This document shows, piece by piece, positions 33,560 to 45,370 of a stretch of DNA of 64,000 nucleotides. The notes under the pieces were generated by a model. That model searched no databases. It was not told the origin of the DNA and worked only from the letters and a program-made list of their open reading frames with translations. The translations under genes were made by a program, and so were the position numbers. The stretch's first letter is position 1; each line of letters starts with the position of its first letter. The stretch is from Daphnia carinata (Eukaryota; Arthropoda; Branchiopoda; Diplostraca; Daphniidae), in the NCBI RefSeq assembly GCF_022539665.2, contig NC_081337.1, positions 5,556,679 through 5,620,678 of the forward strand, given 5' to 3'.

Positions 33560-34236
33560 ATGTTTGCCATAAAGAATGTTATCCTGACAAGTCTTCGATT
33601 ATCAAATTATTCAAAAACAACTAACAATTTAACCGTGTTGTTTAATAACAAATGCCTTTCTTCAATTTTGCCAAATTTGTTTTCAACGTCAGTGCCGAAT
33701 TCATTATTTCGGCAACTTCCTTCTATTAGCACCAACACGAGTATTTTATCGTCTGTTTCATCATTGGTTCCTTCTCTGTTTTCGCAAAAGTAAAAGTTGT
33801 AATGTTTTTGAAGAACCAATATTCAGTTTCTTGTTTTAATTCCAGAGCTTTGCCTTGCTTACAGCAAACCAGATCAGTCACTAAATGGTCATTGAACAAA
33901 GGAAAACGTAAGACAGTGAAAGCTGTTGTTGCTAGATTCTATCGTTTGGGCTGGTAATAAGGTTTAATTTTGGCATAGTTCCCTAACATTGTAAATTTGT
34001 GTGTTAGGGGTGCTTGGATAAGACCAATGGTTGGTCGCAACAAACGCCATTGGAGTAAGACAGCAAAAAGGAAAATTCGATCTGAAAAGCACGTGTTTTG
34101 CAATTCCACTCAGTCAACACTTCTCGACAAAATGGTAACCAAATACTGGAGAAAAAGAAGGTTTTATATAGATGATGTGTATGAACCTTACCACCAGCGA
34201 GAAGAATATAGTTCAAGTGCTGTAAAACCACATTGA
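33560..34236 (+). CDS. MRPL35: Mitochondrial large ribosomal subunit protein bL35m
   Basis: Three exons join in phase: 33560-33789, 33846-33953 and 34008-34236, giving 188 aa, the same as human MRPL35. The N-terminal 80 residues are rich in Ser, Asn, Thr and Leu with few acids, as in a mitochondrial import sequence with a variable linker. The conserved bL35 core follows: GKRKTVKAVVARFYRLGWG, then WIRPMVGRNKRHWSK, then HVFCNSTQSTLLDKM and KYWRKRRFYIDDVYEPYH. The protein is part of the mitoribosome 39S subunit. ATG at 33560 is the first in-frame start (context AAAATG). It is divergent from eIF4A3 and convergent with the TAF1C-like gene, with about 245 bp between stops. Confidence 0.93.
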
Positions 34237-34481
34237 AATACATGATCAAAGCTAGTTGCAATACATCCAGATAATGCCAAGAAAAATTTATGCCATTTTT
34301 TTTAAGTAATTTATTTCATCTTGGGAGAAATGGACCAAGCATGAATAACTGAATTTTGTCATTTTTTTTTACCAAACATACAAAGAATTATGAACTAGTT
34401 ACAATACCTCCCTCTATTTTTTAGAAGGGCGGTAATCAAACAGTTAAATTAAATACGAATAAACTGAGAACGAATCATGTT

Positions 34482-37214
34482 TTAAAAGTCCCACATACGA
34501 GAACCATTTAGATGTTTTTGCTGCGATGCAGATGCGCGTGGAGAAGGTGGTTGCTGTTGCGAATATGCACGCTGATTAGGCGTAGCAAAAAAATTTGGTT
34601 TAGCCGCACGGATGGCTGGAGTAGAGGACATCAGGAAACCAGGCAAAGAGACAACTTTGGACTTATTTGCCGATTGAAAAGGTGTAGATGATATGAGACC
34701 ATCGTGAAAGTCGTAAGAGAAAGTATCTTCCCCTGTAAGGTTCTCATTTTGGCCATCAGGATTCGTTTCTTGGGTCATCCATTCCTTGTTATATACCGCA
34801 CCACGTCCGTGAGTTTTATCTGTAAAGTCGATAGGGCAATACTGCTCCAACGATTCTGGCAAAGCAGATCTGGAATCGGAAAAAAAATCGATCTCCAACT
34901 TTCCTTGTTGAACGTCCTCATATATTTTTTCAACACCTGAAAAATATGAAGAACGTTATTTGAACTGATTGATAATGATAATGACTGTACTGATTGATAA
35001 ATGACTTTTGATAGAAATGTACAGTACCTTCTATAAGGACTTCTGCATTGAACTGTTCACTTTGATCGAAATGATTTGATGTTAAAGAGGCACTCAACTC
35101 CTCGTTCTCCTCAACAGCCTCCATCCAATCGTTCAACTGTTTAAAGAAAGTGCGCGATGCTGTTTGCTGACTCGGTCCGATTCTTTTGTTTGGGTTCAGT
35201 TGCTGAGAAAATATGTCGCCAGCGACAGTACATTGCCAGATTTGAATGGTGCCATCACTTTCCTTTTCGCATGCGACTCCACTGCGCATCTGATTAAAGC
35301 GATTTTGTATCACCCAGTCGAGACCTAGACCCCGTTCTTGCAACACTCCCAGAGTGTCCAGGACAGTCCAACGATATCTCGGTTCAATTTCAACGGATGT
35401 AACAGGTAGTTTAATCGAACCGTCTAGACACAGACCCTGGTTGTTCCAACTGAGACCAATCTTGCCGGATGAACCTGGAATCTGAGAGTCAAGAAAAATC
35501 CAATCCTTTTCGGGGCTAACGGGAACAATGGAAATCCAATCAGGGGAATTAGAAAGACGATGTGCCGTCCTGCACAGAGGGCGATTTCCACATCTAATAT
35601 CCCAGGCCAGAAAGCTTCTTTCTGTAGAAGTAAAACAAATCTAAGCGGAAAACAATGTAAGCGGAGATGTTTTCAATAGCTATTCAAAAATAAAATAATT
35701 TTTGAGTTCAACTAACGTTTTCCCGAGTAGGACTAGCAGCGAAACTTGTGATTCTTTCAGTAGTCTCCATATTAAAATGAGTGCACAGATTTGGATCTCC
35801 AATAGACAGAATGGAACCTAAATTTCCTGTGCTTTTACATCTCGTATCAAGCATGTCAACTTGCCGTTTCGAACTGAGCATAAGTGCCTTGGGGTGTATG
35901 TAAAGACAACTGTCATAATCCATATCGAATTTGTTTCCATACATCAGATTACTAGAAATGAATTTGTTAGCAATAGAATGATTAACTGCGTCGTCTATCG
36001 AACCTTACCCGTCTTGTGCAATTTTGACTTCTCGGGAGCGTAATTCACAAAATTCTCCCCATTCAAAATGGCTAACTGCCGCACAACGAACTGCTGATGA
36101 TTCATCACTATAGCTTTGCACATTAGTTACATTGGGCCGACCATCAGTGCTGCTCTCTTCGACCTTCCAGAGTCGTGTAGTATAGAACTGCCGAGTAGCG
36201 AAAACAGGATCTAATTTATAACAGATGAGAATTTCATGATAGACATCCTTTTTCGCCAAAAATGTTTCCTTCAAAAGAACCTGAAGGATATACCATTTTT
36301 TTCTACCAGGTTGGCGTCCCGTAGGTAATTTTGGCGAGGAACAGCGATTTGGTATACAGCCCCTCCATCAAGTGGCAACTTAATACCAACGTCCATTGAC
36401 GAAGTTAGCACATCACTCGCTGTCATTCGAGTCAAGCCTAAACGCGGGAAACAAATAAGGTTTGCTCATGCTAAACAGTAACACAAAAATCAATGGAAAT
36501 TCCTTCAACTTACATAACTGGTAATCAAATGGTTCCATGGCTGAATGAATTAAATATCTCTCATTGTTAAGCCATAAAATTTCTAAATTGCCGCCCACAT
36601 ATGATTCTGTTGGTAGCTTATGGTAAAAGAAAAAAATTATTTTGGGAAAAACATGGCATGAAGCCTTACATTAGTACCTCATCACAGCCATATCTATCCA
36701 TAATAGTCTTAAGACACTCGTGGGTTTCAGGCAGTTCTTCCCCAGCCAGAAACCTTTCCCAGTCAAGTGCTATGCCTTTAAGAGTTATTTTACTTCTGCT
36801 GTTTCTAATAAGCAGTCGACATTCGTGTGCAAGATACTCTTCAAAGAGAAAACGATTTAGGACATCATTTCTGCCAGCCTGTTTTAAAATAGGATCTAAA
36901 GAACAAATTGTAACTTATTTTCAAGTCACACAATTTTATTACAGGTTAGTCATACCTCTGCCGCATTTGACTGAAGTATTTGGTGGCATCAACGGTACAG
37001 GCAAAGTGTGGTGTTCCTTTAAATCCATGACAAGGGGGTGACACTCGCCATCTGTCGCTATTACTTCTAGAGAGCCATTTGGGTGGACACCGACCCTCGG
37101 ACAGGTTACGTTACAATCGAATTCAAATTGGCCTTCATTGAGTTGGCGTCGAATTTTAAAGTTTCGTAACTGATCCCGGAGTGTCCAACGACAGTGGGGA
37201 ATTTGGCAGTTCAT
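34482..37214 (-). CDS. TAF1C-like subunit of the RNA polymerase I initiation factor SL1
   Basis: Eight exons join in phase: 37214-36956 (start uncertain), 36895-36678, 36616-36514, 36437-36358, 36280-36009, 35951-35717, 35640-35028 and 34936-34482, giving about 744 aa (human TAF1C 869). A beta-propeller-like middle has strand repeats such as VRCAAVSHFEWGEFCELRS and CLYIHPKALMLSSKRQVDMLD. After it comes IQIWQCTVAGDIFSQQLNP, close to the TAF1C pattern of a hydrophobic strand followed by GDIFYQ-x-L. A Gln/Ser/Pro-rich tail ends SRMWDF, resembling the RMGF end of vertebrate TAF1C. The role would be rRNA promoter recognition in the nucleolus. The assignment rests on these local similarities and architecture, so it is moderate. 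The first exon is open upstream of 37214 without a clear earlier ATG, and an extra 5' exon is possible. Confidence 0.6.
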
Positions 37215-37265
37215 ATTGGCAAGGAGACGCTCAAAAGTTCTTTGCCAGTTCTTCGTAAAAGTCAC

Positions 37266-38465
37266 AAAAGCAAATAATAATAAAATGTTTTAATCAATAG
37301 TTAAATCCCAGTCTTAGGACTTTCCCAGCCATGTGCTCGTCATTGGCCGGACCGAAACTCGAAAAATGATAACAAACTGCAACGATGCCGGTTATTTGCT
37401 ACACATCTTCGATAAGTTACAAACATCATAAATAGTTCAATTAAGAGAAAATTATGACTCTGGTTCAATATTGGATATTTGGAATTTTGGATTAATTCAA
37501 CATTATTTGCTTATTAACAAAGTGCATCGTTGTCAGTCTAGCGTAGGTAAACGTCAAGCTTTTGGTTTTGCGAATCCCAACAGATATTTATACTATCTGA
37601 TTAAGTTCTATTTCACTTTTTCCGTTGTATGCCTTTTACTAATTGAAATATTAGCATTTGTTTTCGGTAGTTCTTGCCAAATTTTTTATTAATCTTTGAA
37701 TGAAGCAGACGAATAATTTCTTTTTCGTCCCTCTGGCACCGCTGGTGAATAAAGTTATTCATGACTTGCCAAGCAAAGAAGTTTTTTTCCGGTTGCTAGT
37801 TTCCACTTTAAACGTTCTTTAAAAAGATAAATTGAATCTAAAGTACGTAAGTCGGTGGGGTGCATTTGTCTGAATGTAGATTGCCAATAGACAGCGGGCT
37901 GAGATGTCTGTGCTGACAGTTTTAATACCACTTTGTCTTTTCAAGCTCTTTAGACTTCAGTCTGTCCACGAATTTTTTTGTTCTGTAGATGCAGCCAGAA
38001 AATAAACGATACGCTGTGAACAGAGCCGTTTAAAAAGATGAAGTCTTTTGGGAAACTTATTTCAATGATATCTTTAGAGATAAATACAAAAGACAGACCA
38101 GCACAAATGATCAGTGCAATGTCTGCGCCCGGCTAGTTACGCAACCCATCTTGACTAGCATATGAGCGATTGCAAACTACTCACAATTTTTTTTACATCT
38201 GTAACCGGTAATTGATTTCGGACAGCGTTCATCGTTATGGTGCAAAAATCTCTTATGCGCCCTCCATCATCCATCTCAAGAGCTGTCTAGTCCCATGAAA
38301 AGAAATAGTGAAATGGAAGATGAAAGGCAAGGACAAGACCGAAAAATCGGGCTTAAAAAATAGAAGGAACGAAGAAATAAAAGACCATCGTACGCTTAAG
38401 AATCAAATTTGTCTTTTCCTTGCTGTCAGAGAATTTTGATACATGTACGAACAGTACCGTCTTCT
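37266..38465. other. Intergenic region without a recognised gene
   Basis: AT-rich sequence upstream of the TAF1C-like gene and downstream of the orphan gene candidate. No exon with splice signals and coding character was found. Confidence 0.4.
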
Positions 38466-40130
38466 CTAATTGGGTTGTTGAGCGGCCCTATTCAACAACA
38501 ACGGAGTCTGATACAGAGCGTGACAAGCCAAATGGGGCTCTGTAGCGCAGCTGTAAACTCTTCCAATCCGGGCAGCAACTTGGGTTTCTAGTGGCTGTGA
38601 TCTCTCGCCAACTCCCTGCGGGGAGGCAGTAGAACGATTAAGATAAAAACATAAGAAAAGGAAAGAGTCAGAGGCGAATAAGCGCATTGAATCGTATGAA
38701 AGTGCATTAGTATTTAGAGATATGGCCCTTGTTCTCTTGCCCCTCGAAATTCCCCGACAGGAATAACTTTGATCGCACGACCGTCCATCATTTGAAGCCG
38801 TGGGGCTGCAGAGATTGTTTCTCTCTGTCACGAATTGTGACTGGGGACTTTTTGGGCAAGAAGTACCCTGCTGTCATCTTTTCCTTGTTTTCTGTTCTTC
38901 GTTTTGTCCAAGTCGCGCGGTCGATGGCAACGACGGGCGTTCACACAAGTCTCGCGAAAACGGACTAGATCCATGCAATCAAACTATTATCCACAAGATT
39001 AATGTGTAGTGCATCTTCATTGTTATTGTTCGTATTTGGTATTCAAATGAGTTGCACAACCTTTCAAAAAGCGACTCGTTGATTAGTAATCAAAGTGACA
39101 TTAAGATTTACAATACCCGTTTTGCAGATGGGGTCCCCACGTTCACAATTCGATAGAGTGTGCACATTTCTTTTTCCTGTTATGCAGAGGTTACCGACAA
39201 AAGAACAATTCCTCGAAAAGCGGAACAGGATTCCATTTTATCCTTAGGCACATGAACCACATCGTAGGTTTTTTTCTTGCAAAATCGACTCTAAAAAAAA
39301 GAAAAACAAAGTTGAAAGTAAAACGAAGATGTTGCATCCCGAAGTGGAATGTAGTTGAATTTTGAAACGCCAACACAAACATTTTCAAAGCAAAAGGCAA
39401 TTTGAATCGCTATTGTTGTTAGTTTTATTGTTGAAGCCCATTAACCGCGCCTCGGGTTAATCACGATTTTCTACGCAGGGGATTCGCAAAACTTTTATAG
39501 ATTCTTTCTTTCACAGTTTGCTGGCGTACTCGCGGAGGGATAACATATTGAAAGACATGAAATCCTTTCGACAGTTAATTAACCTAAGAATTGTAGCGCG
39601 GTCGGACTGATGCACAACGGGGAAAAGCCTTTCGCGTAGTACAATGTTATGTTAAGTCTGGCTCATATCGATCAAACCAACGTTCGCTATGAAATTTCAG
39701 CTGTACCAACGTAATCTCTTTACGATAGGGGGATGCAATAACTAAACCACAGCAATCAATGTCTCTTAACTATTTGGACACGTATCCTGGTACGTACATG
39801 CGCGGCCAAAAATATATATACCCAACACAAACTCACCCGATGACGCAGAGCCGAAAACAGTTCATCCGGCGGCCGTGAGACCGTTCCATCTATAAAAAAA
39901 AAGAAAAACCTTTGATATTAATGGGCTACAACTAGAGAGATTCCGGCAAACGCTCCCAAATGCCTTCTTTTTGAAAAGCCATTTGAAAAGCACGATGAAT
40001 TTCCTTTAATGACTAGGCAAATATTCAGTTTACATCTTGGCTCAGCTAATAACAGAACAAACTCTTGTACCCTTTTAAGCAGGGCTTTGGTGAAATCCCA
40101 AAATTCTTGGACTTCCAGTTTGGCGAGCAT
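38466..40130 (-). CDS. Candidate orphan gene, 99-aa protein from three exons
   Basis: Three segments join in phase with strong splice signals. Exon 1 is 40130-40034: ATG to a GTAAAC donor. Exon 2 is 39889-39837: TTTTTTTATAG acceptor and GTGAGT donor. Exon 3 is 38615-38466: CCTCCCCGCAG acceptor, stop TAG. The product starts MLAKLEVQEFWDFTKALLKR, continues with GTVSRPPDELFSALRHR, and ends QTPLLLNRAAQQPN. Exon 2 is compact, GC-richer than its surroundings and codon-like. The first 20 residues could form an amphipathic helix. There is no signal peptide or membrane helix. I do not recognise the family. Supporting points are the three matching phases; against it is the 1.2-kb last intron, long for this window, and the lack of known homologues from memory. 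Additional upstream exons could exist (see 40582-40834). Confidence 0.4.
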
Positions 40131-40581
40131 TGGAATTTAATCCTGCGAAACGCAACAGCATTCCAACAAAAAAAAAATCTGAAAGGGATAAAAAACATGT
40201 GCATCATCACGGAGTGTGTGCACGGCTTAAGTAACGCAGAGTAGAGGATCTTGGCTTGGGGAGTTGCATATCATCCATATTTATGCTTGTGTGGTATGCA
40301 GACACAAGCAGCAGTCGTCTGCATTTGGCTATCAATGTTTGATGTGAAAAGATCCGTCTGTTGTTCCAACAGCGTCTTAGTGATGTCATGATTATATCAA
40401 AAGAACGTATTCAAGCCACTCAAGAATCCTATGATAGATGGATGACTTGGATATGGAAAAACAAAAACAAATAAAAGGAGCCTTACTAGTTGGTGGGAAG
40501 ACGTTTGGCCAGGTACACACGTAAAAAGTTGGCTGAAGTCATTGCACGACGACACGAACCAACCAAATGGTTTATAGATCC

Positions 40582-40834
40582 CTAGGGCTGGATCTCCGTC
40601 AACGAAATGGGTAGCATCATCATCCTGAGATAACGTCGCCTGTCAGAGTTGCCAACGACGCGACGAATGGATGAAGCGGAGGAGAAAACAAAATACACAC
40701 TCATCATCAGGTTTCGTTGTTGGGACCTTCGGCTCATCCAATTGCAGACGATTCGCTGACGTATGATGCAAGTGCAGACGATTGTCAAGTCTCTTGAGCA
40801 AATAATTTTCTTTTAACTTAGCAAAATTGGCAGC
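40582..40834 (-). other. Possible coding exons upstream of the orphan gene
   Basis: After an acceptor at 40835 (TTTTTTAG) a frame reads AANFAKLKENYLLKRLDNRL and continues lysine- and proline-rich to DEPKVPTTKPDDE. Possible donors follow (GTGTGT near 40705). Another acceptor (CTCTGACAG) near 40641 leads in phase to a short end with TAG at 40582. The sequence looks codon-like but no family is recognised, and neither exon has a clear start. It may be part of a separate minus-strand gene or of the orphan gene. Confidence 0.25.
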
Positions 40835-43800
40835 CTAAAAAAGAAAAATGACGATAAGATGGAAAAATACTTTTAATAGTGATTGCTGGATTACTCTGTG
40901 TCAGCTTGTTGGATGTGTAATTGTATATGTGTGACAGGAAAGCTTCATCGAGCAATTATTTGATGCCATTATCTTGTTATGATCCCGTTTACGATGTCGG
41001 CTTTTGTGGTACAACACAAACTGCTGATTCCTGCACTAATGAATCCCGTTCATCATACGCTGATTGTCAGCTTACACATTTTCCGGCTTCTATACACTTG
41101 ACTGTTCGGCGAATTGGAGCCATCTGCAAGAGGATAGCGTTATGGATCGTTGATGTCTTCGATCCGTTTATGAAAGTCCTGTTCGATAAAGACGAGTGTA
41201 GCAAACAAAAGACATTATTATTTGAGCACGTTTTCCGTTGAACACATTATACTTGGAATAAAAAAAGTCCTCACCTTTTTTCTATTTTTCTCTTCTTTTC
41301 TCGTGGCATGCCAGTAACTTGATTGGTTTCAGAAGACGTGACTGCGGTAGAAAAAGACTTTCAACGGGCTATAACCAAAGAAATTCATACGATGCAATTC
41401 CCTTCCGTGTATAGCAGGAATCTACCGTGTGTATATATAAAAGCAAATTGCTCGCTGTCTTCCTTGTAACTTTCCTATTCTTCGAGTTTTCTTCTAGCTG
41501 CCTGTGCAATAAGTCTCATTGCTTTTCTTGTTCCGAGGCCACCTCGTCTTTCTTCTCTACTCCCGGAGGTCTGCAATTGCATCCGGGACTGATTCAATTT
41601 TCGTCTCCTTTGTATATAGGAGACCATCACTAACATAGCTTCGCTACTTTTGCCTTGGGGTAACGCTCACTGAATGGCTGCTACACGGAAGCTGTTCACG
41701 TTGTCTGCGGCTACGTGTACGAAAGGCTGCGTAGTCTGCTTCACATTTATTTCGGCTACACTAGTGTTTTCCTTTTGTTTCGTTAATAATCTTTTTCTTT
41801 GTTCCCGTACATTCAAGGCGACCCACATTTCTTTCACGCACACAATTGGAGTTGAGAAAATTCTCTTAGAGTGCACCGTGGGATTGTCTTTGCCCCGTCA
41901 TCGCTTAAATACAGGCCAACGTCCGGCAGTTTACGGTGCAAGGAGTTGCCCACTGAAGCAGGTTTTCCTCTATGAGACGCTGCTGACCGCATCATTATTA
42001 TATTTCACCCACAAGAGGCACCTAAGTCGACATGAGACAGAGAAAAAGAATCAAGAAAAATGTAGTGTAGTTACCGTCTAATTGTTTTCGTTGGAGCGAA
42101 AGAACAGCAACGTGCAGCGCCGTCGTTTGCTTAAGGGAAGTCTAGATAATGGCAACGACATCACAGACCACTCGAGATGGAACGCTTGCTTTCGCTGAAA
42201 TCGAAAAAAGAAGAAGCTCTTGGCCTTTCTCTTCTTTTTTTTTTTTTTAACGAGGCAAGAGGAAACTGCCGAATATCTCCCGCACGCAGCCCTTAACAAG
42301 CCGCCACGGGCGCAAAGGCTACGGCAACGGAATTTGGAACGTAAGCTATCTGATATCTTCCACGAGGGTAAAAATCCATTCGATTCATTTCATTTTATCT
42401 CTCGTTTTCTTCCACCCTTTTTTTATCTGTTTTTCAACTGCTGACTTTGCAGTCAGTTTTTTTTTTAAACAATCGATACGGTTGCATGAGCACAACGTAA
42501 GATGGGTTTTGGAACGGTTCCCAACAAATCTACGCCTTTCCCCTCTGTTCCAGTTGTTGCAAGCAAAAGCTAGGAGCTACCCTGCCTTTTATACGGAACT
42601 ACCCTTGACTCGTTTGATTGTATGGAAAACCGAACAAGAAAAACAAGAGGATAGAGTGAGAGAAAATGGCATCTCTGACGATGATGATGTTCAACAGCCA
42701 TGAAAGAACGTAAATCCAAAACTTCCATAGCATCGCCCTCCTCTTATCCTTGCTTTATTGTAAGGTCATTTTTGGTTTTATTATTTAATTTTTCTTCAAA
42801 ATAAAAGAATTTTGGCCAATCTACGATTCCCACAGGCAAGGACGTTGACACAGCAATACACAAGATGGTAGAAGAGATGGCAACTTACAGCTGATGATTG
42901 AGCAAAAAAGATGTCACTTTCCGGTGGAGTCACGGGGCCACAACTTCTTTGAGTACAAATAAAAAAAAAGGCAGAATCCCAATTATACATCAATGATTTT
43001 CAGCGTTGTCGAATGAAAGCGTGAACAACTTTTCCTTTCATTCAGCATCGCTTCCTTTGTAATACCCTGAACATCCTGTCCCGTTCTCGCCTGGATCTTT
43101 TTCTTTTTTAAATCACAGCATCACAGTTCGTGCGACTGTGCATTGAGACGACTACATTTTCTGTTGTTTGATCGCCATACGTCAACGAGTCGAGTTTGAC
43201 CATTTTTCGCCGAAAGGGGGGAGACACGATGCGACTGCGTTCACTACACACATGGAGAGATGCAATAAGCCTCCGGCTTGCCACGTGAGAGCAGCAGCAA
43301 ATGGTGGAGCTCCCCGAAAATGGGATCAAGTGGATCAAATTGCATATATTCTATTCGATCTGTCTCTGTCTATCTCATCTTGCTCTGTCGTTCTATTTAC
43401 TCGCTTTTCGTCTTTGCCCTTCTCTTCTTTCAATTATGACGATTACATTCGGTTGATGCTCTTTCGTTGACTAGGAAACCACTAGATGTTCGTTGTCGAA
43501 GAAGGAAAAACGTTTTAACTGAAACATACTGTTTTTTCACCTCACATTCACCATTAAAGTCTTACCACCTGGCTTGCGAGAACATCTAATGGACTTTGAC
43601 TGGATTTTGCAAGGGTGCACGATTGCACTAATTCGTGTCCCCATTGCCAAGTTTACAGAATACAGGACGACATTTGGTTTAGCCCTTAGTAACTACTTCA
43701 AAAAGGTAGGCAGGGTAGGAAAACGAAACAAAAAGGAAAATGGCGATATATCCAAACAAAAACATTCAAGGGCAATGGTTTTCAGAAACGTTTAAAGTTA

Positions 43801-45370
43801 GGGGGGTGGGAGAGGGAAAAGTTAAAGACGTAAAGATTAATGTAAAAGATGAGGAAATCCATTGTTTGTTCTTTTACTGTGTAGGGCTTGGAACGAGACG
43901 TGTGAAAGAAGGATTCTTAGAATTTGTTCAGAATAAAGAAATCATTATGGATTTTGGTAATTAGTTTTTGCTTCGTTTGTTCTGCCTTTTACCATTCGTT
44001 TTCGTCCGATTAGTGTGACGCAATTATTGACTATTTTTAGTTTGTTTGCTTCTTTTCTTACCAGACGCCAGGCTACGTATTCCTTACACATCCAATGTTT
44101 AAAAAAGCAGCTGCAAACATGGCCGATTATGAGACTCCCATCAACACAGCATGACGTCATTCCATTACATCTATTCATTTTCCGTTGACGTTAACCGTCC
44201 TATTTAACGATTGGACGGCAAAGTTCAAGACGGTTCTTTTAAACCTCAAAAACTGTTTGATTAAAAAAAAAAAGATTTAGGGCTTAATAACACATAAAGA
44301 TCGACAAGGTATTCATATTGTTTTATAAAATCAACAGTACATGGCATTGATGATACAAAGAAGTCAACTCTTGCAATTTTGCATTTCAGTCCTCAGGCCA
44401 TATTCGAATGTCGTTCCCAGTTTCCGTGAAGAAAAACAAAAAAAGGATCAGACGAGTTGTAAAAAATGTTTATCATATAACACGATAGCGGGAAAAGAGC
44501 GAAGAGAATGAAAGGAGAAAACAGAACAAATCCGTCCACATAACAATGCGATATCATCACGATGGCCGGAAGATAACAAGGGGACAAGAAACGGGAAAAA
44601 GAAAATGAAATCAAATCGAATGTGGGAGATCGCGAGGTCAAAACTTGTTGTGAGTTACTCAAACTCAACTGTTTCATTTTTCTCTCCACCCCTCTCCGCC
44701 TTTCGTTATTGTACACACACGGGGCACAAATGAGAGCATAAAAACATTATATCTTTTATCAATATAATTTGTAAGTATGTTCGATACGATGTGTACAAGA
44801 TTATAGATTGTAATTATTGAAGGAGGCGAAAAAGAACATGTTTCGATAGTGGGGATGCGCACCGGGCACATCCGGTCATTTAAAGAATCGATTCAAAAAG
44901 AAAAAGAATGACCTAGAAAAAGGTGTAAATAGATTTTTTTTAAAAACTCTAGCCTAGCACGGAGAATTCTGTTTCAATCTCCAATAGAAAATTGAATTGA
45001 TGTGGGGAAAAAAAATAGACACTCGAACGAAACAAACATTCGACCCAATCGCTATTTGTTTTGTTTTTAATGAACAAGCGAAAATCGTTTACATTTTTTT
45101 CAGTTATTCGTTTGGTAAATGTTTATACATCCTTTAACTGACTTTGCCCGGCAAAAATTTTAAAAAAAGGGACGAAATGTAGAGAGACAAAGAAAACCCG
45201 AAATCCTAATTTGTTTTTTTCCTTTTTGCCGTTCCATAAAAAAACGGATCTCATTAGCTCACGTAAATAATAATATGTTTGTATATATGTATATCTTAAT
45301 ATGTATAAGAACGCATTGGGAATTGGATGAGAAGAGGGGGATGACTTGTCCAGGTAAAAAATAAAGCGAG
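40835..45370. other. Gene-poor region, including the SK channel 3' flank
   Basis: No gene could be supported. The part next to 45370 is likely a long 3' UTR of the SK channel gene. A plus-strand frame at 41674-42081 (135 codons, true ATG) is hydrophobic at its start but has no recognised domain or splice context. Confidence 0.4.

Noticed and set aside
36281..36357. Continuous coding across this part of the TAF1C-like gene
   Set aside because: The upstream frame meets a TGA. A 77-nt intron (GTATAC to CTTCAG) resolves it in phase.
40921..41241. Plus-strand open frame of 106 codons
   Set aside because: It starts with TTG, and its cysteine content is scattered without a known pattern.
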